From Flavobacteriales bacterium (GTDB lineage Bacteria > Bacteroidota > Bacteroidia > Flavobacteriales > Flavobacteriaceae), in NCBI GenBank assembly GCA_016777325.1, contig JADHRQ010000005.1, positions 1 through 64,000 on the forward strand: a stretch of DNA of 64,000 nt, read 5' to 3'. Below, piece after piece: positions 9,707 to 19,185 of this stretch. Both the position numbers and the translations under genes were made by a program. The notes beneath the pieces were generated by a model. The model had not been told where the DNA came from and did not search any database. It saw nothing but the letters and a program-made list of their open reading frames with translations. Within the stretch, counting starts at the first letter, position 1. Every line of letters starts with the position of its first letter.

Positions 9707-10351
9707 GTGTCTACAAAAATAGCTCCTTCTATTTTAGCTGCTGACTTTGGTAATCTTTCTAGGGACTGTGAGATAATTGATAAAAGTAATGCAGATTGGC
9801 TTCATCTTGATGTAATGGATGGTTTATTTGTTCCTAATATTTCATTTGGTATGCCAATAGTAAGCTCAATAAGGAAAATGACTAAAAAACCCTTAGATGT
9901 TCATTTAATGATCATTAAACCTGAAAGATACATTGATAAGTTTATTGAGATTGGCTCTGACATCTTAACTGTTCATATTGAAGCTACAATGCAGATGGAT
10001 AATATATTAGATAAAATCAAAAAGTCTTCAATTAAGTCAGGAATTGCAATTAATCCAGACACTCCAATTAATAAATTAGAGAATTACATTAATAAGGTTG
10101 ATTTAGTATGTATGATGGGAGTTCATGCAGGTTTTGGAGGACAGAAATTTATTGAAAAAACATTTGATAGACTAATTGAACTTAAAGGTCTAATTAATTT
10201 AAAAGACTCTTCTACTTTAATTGAGATAGATGGGGGTGTAGATAATTTTAACAGTAAAAAACTTAAATCTTTAGGAGCTGATGTCTTAGTAGCTGGAAGT
10301 TATATTTTTAAATCTTCTGATATAAATAATGCAATTGACACATTGAAGTAA
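9707..10351 (+). CDS. rpe: Ribulose-phosphate 3-epimerase
   Basis: The enzyme interconverts ribulose-5-phosphate and xylulose-5-phosphate in the pentose phosphate pathway through a metal-dependent TIM barrel. Conserved segments are IAPSILAADFGNL at the start, WLHLDVMDGLFVPNISFG with metal-binding His and Asp, DVHLMI, GVHAGFGGQKF and EIDGGV near the C-terminal phosphate site. Length is 214, as expected. The start is GTG at 9707, which places the first conserved strand six residues in. The 82-bp gap after rpoD shows no promoter I am confident in. Confidence 0.95.
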   Translation: MSTKIAPSILAADFGNLSRDCEIIDKSNADWLHLDVMDGLFVPNISFGMPIVSSIRKMTKKPLDVHLMIIKPERYIDKFIEIGSDILTVHIEATMQMDNILDKIKKSSIKSGIAINPDTPINKLENYINKVDLVCMMGVHAGFGGQKFIEKTFDRLIELKGLINLKDSSTLIEIDGGVDNFNSKKLKSLGADVLVAGSYIFKSSDINNAIDTLK

Positions 10352-10369
10352 ATAGTAATTTAGTATTTC

Positions 10370-10377
10370 TAATTTTG
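10370..10377 (+). promoter_or_regulatory. -7 promoter box (TAATTTTG) for the SGNH lipoprotein-kynU pair
   Basis: The octamer fits TAnnTTTG and lies 13 bp upstream of the ATG at 10391. A TTG at 10343-10345 sits 24 bp upstream, slightly longer than the usual 17-23 bp spacing. Confidence 0.5.
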
Positions 10378-10390
10378 TAAAGCTTTAATA

Positions 10391-11155
10391 ATGAATTTAT
10401 TTAAAAAATTAAAATTAACTTATTTCTTTATTTTTTTTATTGCATGTAGCTCTCCAGGTTCTATTGATTATGAAGATACTATATCAAATGATGACTATTG
10501 TGAATGGTGTGAAAATGGTCGTCAAGTTGGATCAAGACCAGATCAGGATACTAGTAATTCAATAGCTCCGCCAAGTTTTTTAGCATTAGGTGATAGTTAT
10601 ACAATTGGAGAGGGAGTAAATGGGGATCAAAGATGGCCTAATCAATTTGTTGATATTGCTTATTTTAATGGTGTTGAAATTGATCAACCAATTATTATTG
10701 CTGAGACAGGATGGAAAACATATGATTTACTTAATGAAATAAAACAAACAAACTTTACTAAAAAATATGATTATATCTCACTTTTAATTGGGGTTAATAA
10801 CCAATTTAACTCAAGACCTATTGATGAATTTGAGGAGGACTTGGAGAAACTGATGGATGAGATGAAAAGACTTAAAAAAAATGGTGGAAGTATAACAATA
10901 ATTTCTATACCTGATTGGGGGTCATCTCCATATGGGATTGGTTATGATAGGAATCAAATCTCAAATGAAATAAATCTATTTAATAACAGTTTGAAAAACT
11001 TTGCAAATATTTATGGTTTAAAGTATGTAGACGTAACAGAAATATCTAGAAGAGCAATAAATGAGCCTAATTTAATTGCTGGTGACAATCTTCATCCTAG
11101 TGGTGTAATGTACCTAGAATGGGCTAAAAAAATTTTTAATGTTTGGATTAAATGA
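10391..11155 (+). CDS. SGNH-family esterase/lipase lipoprotein
   Basis: This 254-residue GDSL/SGNH hydrolase is probably anchored in the cell envelope: a hydrophobic signal ends at IACSS (~residue 19). The catalytic blocks are in the expected order: block I LALGDSYTIGEG (~residues 65-76, nucleophile Ser in GDSY), block III GVNNQF (Asn), and block V GDNLHPSG with the Asp/His pair near residues 238-241. The likely reaction is hydrolysis of an ester or acyl group, substrate unknown. A CxxC pair (YCEWCENG) sits just after the lipid anchor, which is unusual and could be a disulfide or metal site. The stop overlaps the kynU start by ATGA, so the two are translationally linked. Confidence 0.85.
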   Translation: MNLFKKLKLTYFFIFFIACSSPGSIDYEDTISNDDYCEWCENGRQVGSRPDQDTSNSIAPPSFLALGDSYTIGEGVNGDQRWPNQFVDIAYFNGVEIDQPIIIAETGWKTYDLLNEIKQTNFTKKYDYISLLIGVNNQFNSRPIDEFEEDLEKLMDEMKRLKKNGGSITIISIPDWGSSPYGIGYDRNQISNEINLFNNSLKNFANIYGLKYVDVTEISRRAINEPNLIAGDNLHPSGVMYLEWAKKIFNVWIK

Positions 11156-12411
11156 ATAAAATAGCAATTAATCTTGATTCTAACGACGAATTATCTTCAT
11201 ATAGAAAGGAATTTATATTACCAACTAATACTATTTATCTTGATGGAAATTCACTGGGTGTTCTATCAAAAAATATTATCAATGATATAAATAACACAAT
11301 CCAAGAGGACTGGGGAAATAATCTTATTTCTAGTTGGAATGATAAATGGATTGATCTTCCAAATAAAGTATCAAAAAAAATAGCTTCTATACTTAATTGT
11401 AATGGTAATGAAGTTTATGTTGGTAGCTCTACATCAAATAATCTTTATAAGCTAATTAAGAGCATATTAGAGGCTCATAAAGACATAAAAAACATATCAA
11501 CTGATAATCTTAACTTTCCATCTGATAAATATATATGTGAAGGCATTTGTGAGGATTTTAATTTAAAATTTAATTTTTTAGATTATAAGAATGATTTATT
11601 TCCTGATATAAAAGTTCTCAAAAGATATATAATTGATAATCCAGGGATAATAGTTCTTTCTCATGTAACTTATAAATCATCTTATAGATATTCGATAAAA
11701 GAGATTAATAAAATTTGTAGAGAAAATAAATCAATAGCTATTTGGGATTTAAGTCATTCTATTGGTGCAGTTCATATTGACATGGAGTCCAATGAATCAG
11801 ATTTTGCTGTTGGTTGTACCTATAAATATCTAAACGGTGGGCCTGGATCACCTGCATTCATTTATGTTAGAGAAAATCAATTAAAAAAATTAAAATCTCC
11901 AATCAAAGGATGGTTTAGTCATAAAAAACCTTTTGATTTTTCTGAAGAGTATCAAGAATCAAACTCAATGGAAAAATTTTCCAATGGAACTCCTCATATT
12001 TTATCATTATCAACACTAAAATCATCATTAGATATAACAATAAGTGCTTCTACAAAAAAACTTGAAAATAAATCTCACAAATTGTTTAGTTTTTTTGAAT
12101 CAATTTATAAAGAGAAGTTAAGTGATAAAAAATTCAAATTAATAACTACCAATAATAAAGATGAAAGAGGTTCTCATATTTCATTATACCATAATGAAGC
12201 CTGGAGAATATCTCAGTGTTTAATTTCTCCTGTCAGAAATACTTCAATTAAAATTATAGTTGATTATAGACCTAATAATATTATAAGGATTGCTTTAACG
12301 CCTTTATACACATCTTTTAAAGACATAAATATTTTATGCGAAAGAATAGTTGAAATAATTGATAATAAAGAATTTAAACAAAAGGATAATACAAAAGAAG
12401 GGGTTACTTAA
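11152..12411 (+). CDS. kynU: Kynureninase
   Basis: Kynureninase is a PLP enzyme that hydrolyses kynurenine to anthranilate plus alanine (or 3-hydroxykynurenine to 3-hydroxyanthranilate). The 419-residue product has the family start (IYLDGNSLGVLSK). It also has the Asp and His of the cofactor pocket (IWDLSHSIGAVHIDM), and the PLP lysine in CTYKYLNGGPGSPAF (~residue 225). Substrate loop and C-terminal segments (DYRPNNIIRIALTPLY) are present. No tryptophan dioxygenase, kynurenine monooxygenase or formamidase lies nearby, so the pathway must be completed elsewhere. It overlaps the SGNH gene by 4 bp, and its 3' end faces yqeY with a 9-bp gap and no clear terminator. Confidence 0.92.
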   Translation: MNKIAINLDSNDELSSYRKEFILPTNTIYLDGNSLGVLSKNIINDINNTIQEDWGNNLISSWNDKWIDLPNKVSKKIASILNCNGNEVYVGSSTSNNLYKLIKSILEAHKDIKNISTDNLNFPSDKYICEGICEDFNLKFNFLDYKNDLFPDIKVLKRYIIDNPGIIVLSHVTYKSSYRYSIKEINKICRENKSIAIWDLSHSIGAVHIDMESNESDFAVGCTYKYLNGGPGSPAFIYVRENQLKKLKSPIKGWFSHKKPFDFSEEYQESNSMEKFSNGTPHILSLSTLKSSLDITISASTKKLENKSHKLFSFFESIYKEKLSDKKFKLITTNNKDERGSHISLYHNEAWRISQCLISPVRNTSIKIIVDYRPNNIIRIALTPLYTSFKDINILCERIVEIIDNKEFKQKDNTKEGVT

Positions 12412-12420
12412 CACTTTAAA

Positions 12421-12873
12421 TTAATTCATCAATTTATTTTTAACCATTTGTGCAATCACTCTCCCTTCAGCTTTTCCTGACACTTTTAGATTAACATTAG
12501 CTATTACTTTCCCCATATCTTTCATTGATTCTGCATTTAAATCTGTTATTACTGAATCAATAATTTCAGATAACTCAGATTCACTTAGTTGTTCTGGGAG
12601 AAATTCTGAGATAATCTTTGCCTGAGAAATTTCGACCTCTGCTAATTCACCTCTTTCTTGCTCAATATATATTTTAGCACTATCATTTCTTTGTTTTACC
12701 ATTTTTTGAAGAATTTTAAGAATAATTTCTTCGTCAATTTGATCTTTAGATCCAGTTTTAGTTTTTTCTAATAAAATTGCAGACTTTATAGCTCTAAGAG
12801 ATTCTAACCTTATAGTATCCTTACTTTTCATTGAGTCCTTAATTGACTCATTAATTTTACTTTCTATATTCAT
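12421..12873 (-). CDS. yqeY: GatB/YqeY-domain protein
   Basis: This 150-residue YqeY-like protein resembles the C-terminal helical domain of GatB, the tRNA-dependent amidotransferase subunit. Its precise role is not established. Conserved family features are MKSKDTIRLESLRAIKSAI at ~17-35, the central KILQKMVKQRNDSAKIY, and the C-terminal GRVIAQMVKNKL. It starts 2 bp after the ftsZ stop and is the last gene of the division and cell-wall operon, the usual place in flavobacteria. Confidence 0.9.
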   Translation of the reverse strand: MNIESKINESIKDSMKSKDTIRLESLRAIKSAILLEKTKTGSKDQIDEEIILKILQKMVKQRNDSAKIYIEQERGELAEVEISQAKIISEFLPEQLSESELSEIIDSVITDLNAESMKDMGKVIANVNLKVSGKAEGRVIAQMVKNKLMN

Positions 12874-12875
12874 AT

Positions 12876-14774
12876 TTAATCAACGTTATCATGAAGGTAT
12901 GTATTTACATCTGGAAATTCTAACTTATTTTCCTCATTTAAAATAGTCTTTGAAAATATATCTTCATTTTGAGATTTGGTATTAGTAATTTCAATACCCA
13001 TCCTTTTATAAGCAGGTATTTTTTCTAAATCTTCTATAGTAGAATTTTTATTCTTAAACACATAATTAAATTGTTTTAGATTCTCTTTTCTAATTAGATT
13101 CTCATTGTCTAAATCCGTATCTAATGGTTTATCAAATAAGTTTTCAAATATTTCGACTTCATTATCTAACTTATCTTCATTTTCATGAATTTGATCCTGA
13201 ATTTCAATAACTTCAGACACTTCTTCATCAAGGTCTAATTTAATAAACTGAATCTCATCGTCCTCAATATTAATAAGTTCTGAGTCTTGAATATCATTGA
13301 AATCAATCTCATTTTCTTTATTAACATTATTAAATTCTGGTTTTACTTCATCATTTGGCTTAGTTATATTTTTTTCATCAATATGATTATCATATAAATC
13401 AAATTCTTCTTTTTCTAGATTAATAATTGAATCATTATCACTTGAAAAAAGACCAAATGAAATGTCATTAGCAGATTCCTTAGAAGTATTACTTTCTGAC
13501 TTAACATATTCAATTTCATGCAGCTCAATATCATTAATCGAAAAGTCTTTTGTTTTTGGTTCAACAACCTGATAACTTATGTCAATATTTCTTAGTATTT
13601 CATTTATTTCACTTTCTATCTTCTTTTGTTGAGACTCGTTATTTAATTTATCTTCAACAATTTCATCAGACTCATGAGTTAGATGATCTAATTCCTCTTC
13701 ATCTTTATTAATTAATGATTTTTCAAAGGGGTGATCTTGATCTAGTTTATAAACTACTTTTTTAGTTTCAGAACTTACAAGACTTTTTTGCTTTTCATCA
13801 CCAAACCCAGTTGCTATTACAGTAACAGAAATATTATTTCCTAACTCAAGATCTTCACCTACTCCCATTATAATATTTGCACTATTTCCTGTCTCATTTT
13901 GAATATGTTCATTTATTTCCCCTATCTCATCAATTGTAATTTCTTCAGTACCAGATACAATTAGCAATAAAACATTTTTACTTCCTTCAATTTTATTGTC
14001 ATTAAGCAATGGAGAATCTAAAGCTTTAATTACAGCTTCATTTGCTCTATTTGAGCCACTTGTAATAGATGATCCCATTATAGCAGTTCCACTATCAGAT
14101 AATACAGTTTTTGCATCTTTTAGATCTATATTTTGAGTATAGTGATGAGTAATTACTTGTGCAACTCCTCTCGCAGCAGTAGCTAAAACTTCATCAGCTT
14201 TTGAAAATCCTTCTTTAAAACCTAGATTACCATAAACATCTCTTAATTTATTGTTATTAATTATAATTAAGGAGTCTACTGATCTTTTTAGTTTTTCTAA
14301 ACCTTTAACTGCTTGTAACTCTCTATTTTTTCCTTCGAAGTTAAATGGAATAGTAACAATCCCTACTGTTAAAATATCAAATTCCTTAGCCATTTCTGCA
14401 ATAATAGGTGCAGCACCAGTTCCAGTTCCACCTCCCATTCCTGCAGTTATAAATAACATCTTAGTTTGAGTTTCCAATAGATTCTTTAATTCTTCATAAC
14501 TCTCCAATGCTGCTAGCTTTCCTATTTCAGGATTAGCTCCAGCTCCAAGACCTTCTGTTAAATTTACCCCAAGTTGAATTTTGTTAGGAACTGGACTTTC
14601 TTCTAAGGCTTGAGAATCTGTATTACAAACAACAAAATCTACACCTTTGATTCCTTGTTTATACATATGATTTACCGCGTTACTTCCTCCCCCGCCTACT
14701 CCCATAACTTTCATTACATTGCTTTTATTTTTTGGTAAATCAAAACTAAAGTTTGTGTCAATTTCTGTTTTCAT
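12876..14774 (-). CDS. ftsZ: Cell division GTPase FtsZ with a long acidic C-terminal linker
   Basis: FtsZ polymerises into the Z-ring that organises division. The GTPase core covers ~15-335: GVGGGGSNAVNHM, the tubulin signature GGGTGTGAAP (~residue 110), IIINNNKLRD, and ATGFGD at the end of the C-terminal subdomain. At 632 residues the protein is much longer than E. coli FtsZ (383). About 245 extra residues form an Asp/Glu/Asn-rich, probably disordered linker. The conserved partner-binding motif (IPAYKRMGIEI, equivalent to the FtsA-binding tail) follows at ~583-596. Another ~36 residues come after it, so the motif is not terminal. The gene sits 14 bp after ftsA. Confidence 0.97.
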   Translation of the reverse strand: MKTEIDTNFSFDLPKNKSNVMKVMGVGGGGSNAVNHMYKQGIKGVDFVVCNTDSQALEESPVPNKIQLGVNLTEGLGAGANPEIGKLAALESYEELKNLLETQTKMLFITAGMGGGTGTGAAPIIAEMAKEFDILTVGIVTIPFNFEGKNRELQAVKGLEKLKRSVDSLIIINNNKLRDVYGNLGFKEGFSKADEVLATAARGVAQVITHHYTQNIDLKDAKTVLSDSGTAIMGSSITSGSNRANEAVIKALDSPLLNDNKIEGSKNVLLLIVSGTEEITIDEIGEINEHIQNETGNSANIIMGVGEDLELGNNISVTVIATGFGDEKQKSLVSSETKKVVYKLDQDHPFEKSLINKDEEELDHLTHESDEIVEDKLNNESQQKKIESEINEILRNIDISYQVVEPKTKDFSINDIELHEIEYVKSESNTSKESANDISFGLFSSDNDSIINLEKEEFDLYDNHIDEKNITKPNDEVKPEFNNVNKENEIDFNDIQDSELINIEDDEIQFIKLDLDEEVSEVIEIQDQIHENEDKLDNEVEIFENLFDKPLDTDLDNENLIRKENLKQFNYVFKNKNSTIEDLEKIPAYKRMGIEITNTKSQNEDIFSKTILNEENKLEFPDVNTYLHDNVD

Positions 14775-14788
14775 TTTTTAAAATTTAA

Positions 14789-16084
14789 TTAATTATCAAT
14801 TGTATTATCTAGGTTTTCTACTTTATCTATAAAACTTTTAAAACCTTCTGCCCATTTGGTCAAAGTTGTTTTTCTTTCTTGGTTTACTAAGTCACTTGAT
14901 GTTGAGTTTGGAATTAATTTATCTTCTAAAGCATTATTCTCGATAGCTTTCATCAACAAGCCAACAGCGGTTGAGTAAATTGGATTATACTTATTTGAGT
15001 CTCCAGCTAAATGTTCACCTGGAAATCCTATTCTAGTATCCATTCCAGTTACATATTCAGTTAATTGTTTTAAATGTCTTAATTGACTTCCACCTCCTGT
15101 TAAAACAATGCCAGCTATTAATTTTTTCTTCGAATCTTCATGGCCATAATTTTTGATCTCTAGGTAGGCTTGCTCTAGAATTTCTACAACTCTAGCATTA
15201 ATAATCTTAGATAGTGTTTTTAATGAAATTTCCTTTGGATCTCTTCCTCTAAGTCCAGGAATAGAAACAATTTCTGAGTCTTTATTTTCGCCAGGCCATG
15301 CTGAACCAAATTTAATTTTTAATTGTTCAGCTTGGTTACCAATTATTGAGCACCCCTCTTTAATGTCTTCTGTAATTACATTTCCACCAAAAGGAATTAC
15401 TGCAGTGTGTTTAATAATTCCATCTTTAAATATAGCAACATCTGTAGTTCCTCCTCCTATATCAATTAGAGCTACTCCAGCTTCTTTTTCCTCCTCTGAT
15501 AATACAGCATCTGAAGAGGCTAAAGGTTCAAGAGTTATGTCTCCCATCTCTAAACCTGAACTTTTAATGCATTTTCCAATATTTCTAATTGATGATACCT
15601 GACCTACAACAATATGAAAATTTGCTTCTAGCCTACTACCATACATGCCAATTGGTTCTTTAATTTCAGATTGACCATCAACTTTAAAATCCTGAGGAAG
15701 AACATGAATTATTTCTTCACCTGGAAGCATAACTAATTTATAGACTTGATCAATTAATTTGTCAATGTCATTTTCATTAATTACCTCGTCTGGATTTTCT
15801 CTTGTAATGTAGTCACTATGCTGAAGACTTCTTATATGTTGACCCGCTATACCTACTGCAACCTCCTTAACATCTACACCTGATTTTGATTTTGCTTCAT
15901 CAACAGCAATTTTAATTGATTGTATTGTTTGTGTAATATTATTTACAACACCCCTATGAACTCCTAAACTTTGTGATTTTCCAACACCTAGAATTTTAAC
16001 TTTATTAAATTGATTTTTTTCTCCAACCATTGCTACAATTTTTGTAGTTCCTATGTCTAATCCTACAGAATAATTTTTATTCAT
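14789..16084 (-). CDS. ftsA: Cell division protein FtsA
   Basis: FtsA is an actin-like ATPase that tethers FtsZ to the membrane and recruits later division proteins. The 431-residue product has the actin-fold phosphate and adenosine motifs: GLDIGTTKIVAMVGE at the N-terminus, IDIGGGTTDVAIF (~residue 207) and GIVLTGGGSQLRHL (~residue 327). The SHS2 subdomain segment is between ~85 and 165. The C-terminal ~20 residues (WAEGFKSFIDKVENL) form a plausible amphipathic membrane-targeting helix. ftsQ ends 3 bp upstream and ftsZ starts 14 bp downstream. Confidence 0.96.
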   Translation of the reverse strand: MNKNYSVGLDIGTTKIVAMVGEKNQFNKVKILGVGKSQSLGVHRGVVNNITQTIQSIKIAVDEAKSKSGVDVKEVAVGIAGQHIRSLQHSDYITRENPDEVINENDIDKLIDQVYKLVMLPGEEIIHVLPQDFKVDGQSEIKEPIGMYGSRLEANFHIVVGQVSSIRNIGKCIKSSGLEMGDITLEPLASSDAVLSEEEKEAGVALIDIGGGTTDVAIFKDGIIKHTAVIPFGGNVITEDIKEGCSIIGNQAEQLKIKFGSAWPGENKDSEIVSIPGLRGRDPKEISLKTLSKIINARVVEILEQAYLEIKNYGHEDSKKKLIAGIVLTGGGSQLRHLKQLTEYVTGMDTRIGFPGEHLAGDSNKYNPIYSTAVGLLMKAIENNALEDKLIPNSTSSDLVNQERKTTLTKWAEGFKSFIDKVENLDNTIDN

Positions 16085-16087
16085 AAT

Positions 16088-16777
16088 TTAATTTTTAATT
16101 GCTATTAATCTATTACTATAAACCAAATCAACTTGTTTATATTTTTTATTTGATGAATTATTAAATTGATATAAATAAAATCCTTTCAACATGTTTAGTT
16201 TATTTTTTAATTGAAACTCATTGCCAAATCTTATATCAAAATCAAAACCTTTGATATTTAAGTATATATCATCTCCCTTAAGGCTTATAGATTTTAATTT
16301 ACTTTCGAAAAAATCATCATTCTCTAGAGCAGCAATTACTTTTAAAAATTTAAATTCCTCACCATCAGGTAAAATTCCTTTAATCTCGGGGATGTTATCA
16401 ATTGATGAATTGTGTTTTTTAATAATAACTCCTGAAGAATCCATATAACTATTTAATTCTCTTATAAATGCAATAGGTTCTCTATCTTTTATATCAATTT
16501 CTAATTGCAAATAGTTATTACGATAAACATCAATACTTTTTATTGATTTAATTTTTTCAAGTTCTTTTTCAACTTTTTGAAAGTCATTTAGATTTATTAA
16601 ATCTGATATCTCTTTGTTTCTAATTAAGTCATCAACAATTTTTTTATTATCAAAGTATCCAGTGCTTAAATAATTAATTTTAATATCTAGATAATTATTA
16701 TGGTCAGTTAATAAGCTGATTAAAGCTGAACTTGACAATAGAATTATTAAGACAAACATTTTAATTAAGCTAGTCAT
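16088..16777 (-). CDS. ftsQ: Cell division protein FtsQ
   Basis: This is a 229-residue single-pass membrane protein with a short cytoplasmic N-terminus, one transmembrane helix (~5-24, MFVLIILLSSSALISLL) and a periplasmic part. The region after the helix (~30-100) has the POTRA-like layout, and IDIKDREPIAFI matches the conserved beta-domain entry of FtsQ/DivIB. Sequence conservation is low, as normal for FtsQ. Position between murC and ftsA is the strongest support. It overlaps murC by 8 bp. It would form the FtsQ-FtsL-FtsB subcomplex of the divisome. Confidence 0.85.
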   Translation of the reverse strand: MTSLIKMFVLIILLSSSALISLLTDHNNYLDIKINYLSTGYFDNKKIVDDLIRNKEISDLINLNDFQKVEKELEKIKSIKSIDVYRNNYLQLEIDIKDREPIAFIRELNSYMDSSGVIIKKHNSSIDNIPEIKGILPDGEEFKFLKVIAALENDDFFESKLKSISLKGDDIYLNIKGFDFDIRFGNEFQLKNKLNMLKGFYLYQFNNSSNKKYKQVDLVYSNRLIAIKN

Positions 16778-18101
16778 TAGTAAATATTTTTTTATTTAGA
16801 TTTTCAGTTATATTTCCAGCTCCTAATATTGATATGACTTCTGCTTTTGAGTTTATTATTATATCATTAATTAGTTCTTTATTAATAATTTCTTTCTTTG
16901 CTGAACTTATCTTTTCTAGTAATACTTTTGAGTTAACTCCTTCAATTGGCTTTTCTCTTGCAGGATAAATATCTAGCAGATATACCTCATCAAACTTTGA
17001 TAAAACTGTTGCAAAACCTTCCATAAAATCTCTTGTCCTTGAAAATAGATGAGGCTGAAAAATAACAGATGTAGATTTATTTTTATAATTACTATTTATT
17101 GTATTAAAAACTGATTCAATTTCAGTTGGATGATGCGCATAATCATCTATAATAATTTTATCATCTATTTTATATATATCCATTCTTCTTTCTATTCCTT
17201 TTAAATCAGAAAGAAATGGTAATAATTCTGAAATCTCAATTTCTTTAATCTGATCAATTATAGAAAGAGCAGATATAACATTTTTTAGATTATGCAGTCC
17301 TATAATGTTCACATATATTTTAGTGAAAAAATTATCTGGTGTTTTAAAGTCAAAAATAATTCCGTCATTTTTTATTACTATACTTGAAGCTTTATAATCG
17401 GCATCATTATTAATTGAAAAAGTAAAATCACCTTTAATATTAATTTCCTCTTCAACAACTAAGCTGTTTTTAACACTTTTTGAAAAAAGCCTAAAACTCT
17501 TACTTAAAGATTCAAAGTCTCCATATATATCAAGATGGTCACTATCAAGTGAAGTAATAACTGCATAGTCTGGAGATAAGTTAAGAAAAGATCTATCATA
17601 TTCATCTGCTTCAACTATCACATAATCATCTCCAGTAAATAAATAGTTTGAATTATGCCCCTTCATGATTCCTCCAACAAAAGCTTTAAATTTTAATCCA
17701 TAAGAATAAAAAAGATCACTAATTATTGCAGTAGTTGTTGTTTTTCCATGTGTTCCTGCTACTGCAATACATTTAGAAGTTTGAGATATCTGTCCAAGAA
17801 TTTCTGATCTCTTATAAATTTTATTTTTTCCATTTGAAATAAAATAATTTAGAAAAATATTATCTTTTTTGATAGCAGGAGTATATATAATCTCCAAATC
17901 TTCTCCCATTATATCTTCAGGAATCTCTTCAAGATTTAATTTATTAGTAATAGCTATTCCTTTTTTTAATAATATTTCTATTGATCTATTATTTGATTGA
18001 TCATACCCAAAAACAATGTTTCCTTTATCATGAAGAAATTGAGCAATCGAAGACATTCCAATACCTCCAATACCAATAAAAAAATATTTTTTATTCACCA
18101 T
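16770..18101 (-). CDS. murC: UDP-N-acetylmuramate-L-alanine ligase
   Basis: MurC adds L-alanine to UDP-MurNAc, the first step of stem-peptide synthesis, using ATP in the cytoplasm. Features are the N-terminal Rossmann-like GIGGIGMSSIAQFLHD, the ATP-binding P-loop VAGTHGKTTTTAIISD (~residue 115), the carbamylated-Lys region and EADEYDRSFL, and the C-terminal DDYAHHPTEI. Length (443) is standard. It overlaps murG by 11 bp and ftsQ by 8 bp, so it is embedded in a tightly coupled operon. Confidence 0.97.
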   Translation of the reverse strand: MVNKKYFFIGIGGIGMSSIAQFLHDKGNIVFGYDQSNNRSIEILLKKGIAITNKLNLEEIPEDIMGEDLEIIYTPAIKKDNIFLNYFISNGKNKIYKRSEILGQISQTSKCIAVAGTHGKTTTTAIISDLFYSYGLKFKAFVGGIMKGHNSNYLFTGDDYVIVEADEYDRSFLNLSPDYAVITSLDSDHLDIYGDFESLSKSFRLFSKSVKNSLVVEEEINIKGDFTFSINNDADYKASSIVIKNDGIIFDFKTPDNFFTKIYVNIIGLHNLKNVISALSIIDQIKEIEISELLPFLSDLKGIERRMDIYKIDDKIIIDDYAHHPTEIESVFNTINSNYKNKSTSVIFQPHLFSRTRDFMEGFATVLSKFDEVYLLDIYPAREKPIEGVNSKVLLEKISSAKKEIINKELINDIIINSKAEVISILGAGNITENLNKKIFTND

Positions 18102-19185
18102 TATTTAAATGTTTTTTTATTAATTCTACAATATCATATGAAGCATTTGGTAATGCCATTTTAGATATATTATATGATAGTTCTTCTTGTAATTTTTTGT
18201 CTCTTATTACTAAATCAAGCTTATTCCTAAATATTAAATCTAGATCCTTTTCTTCAATACAAATACATGCATGTTTTTCTTCAATTGATCTTGCATTTTT
18301 TAATTGATGATTCTCTGCCACATTAGGAGAGGGAATTAAAATTGCTGGCTTTGAGACAATTGCTAATTCAGAAAGAGTTAGTGCACCACTTCTAGCTATT
18401 ATTAAATCAGATGAATAATATACAGAATCAATATCATCTATGAAGTCTGTAACAAAGACAGAGTCTGAATTATATTTTTTATAGTCTTTTAAGTAGTTCT
18501 TTCCACATTGCCAAATTATAAATATGTTTTGCGAGATTATAAAGTCAAAATTCTCTTCAATTGTTCTATTTATTTTATCGGACCCTAAACTTCCACCAAG
18601 AATTAAAATCACAATTTTACTTTTATCAATTTTTAATTTTTTCTTAAAATCTATTAGATTATTTAAATTAGAAATTGACTTTCTTACAGGGTTTCCTGTC
18701 AAGAACAATTTATTTGACGGAAAATATTTTTCCATCTTATCATAGGCTACAGATATATAATTAGCATGGTTAGAAAGAAGTCTATTAGAAATTCCAGGGA
18801 ATGAATTTTGTTCTTGTATTAAAGTAGGAATTCTTAAAATTGAGGAAATAAATACTATTGGAAAACTTGCAAAACCTCCTGTTCCTATAACAAATTTTGG
18901 TTTATATTTTATTAAAATAAATATTGATTGTATTAAACTTATAATCAGCTTAAAAGGCAAAACTATATTTTTAAGTGAAAAAGATCTTTGGAGACCACTT
19001 ATCCATAAACCTTGAATATTATAGCCATATTTAGGAACAATATTCATTTCCATTTTTCCTATTGCTCCAACAAATTTTATTTCAGCATTATTGAAAGACT
19101 CATTAATTTTATCAGCAATAGATAATGCAGGGTAAATATGCCCACCTGTTCCACCTCCAGAAATTATAAATCTATTCTTTTTCAC
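18091..19185 (-). CDS. murG: UDP-GlcNAc:lipid I N-acetylglucosaminyltransferase
   Basis: MurG converts lipid I to lipid II on the inner face of the cytoplasmic membrane. It is a GT-B glycosyltransferase of 364 residues with the N-terminal glycine loop SGGGTGGHIYPALSIADK, the acceptor-side GTGGFASFP, the nucleotide-binding LGGSLGSDKIN (~residue 195), and SGALTLSELAI with PAILIPSPNVAENHQ in the donor-sugar site. The product overlaps ftsW by 14 bp and murC by 11 bp. Confidence 0.97.
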   Translation of the reverse strand: MKKNRFIISGGGTGGHIYPALSIADKINESFNNAEIKFVGAIGKMEMNIVPKYGYNIQGLWISGLQRSFSLKNIVLPFKLIISLIQSIFILIKYKPKFVIGTGGFASFPIVFISSILRIPTLIQEQNSFPGISNRLLSNHANYISVAYDKMEKYFPSNKLFLTGNPVRKSISNLNNLIDFKKKLKIDKSKIVILILGGSLGSDKINRTIEENFDFIISQNIFIIWQCGKNYLKDYKKYNSDSVFVTDFIDDIDSVYYSSDLIIARSGALTLSELAIVSKPAILIPSPNVAENHQLKNARSIEEKHACICIEEKDLDLIFRNKLDLVIRDKKLQEELSYNISKMALPNASYDIVELIKKHLNNGE

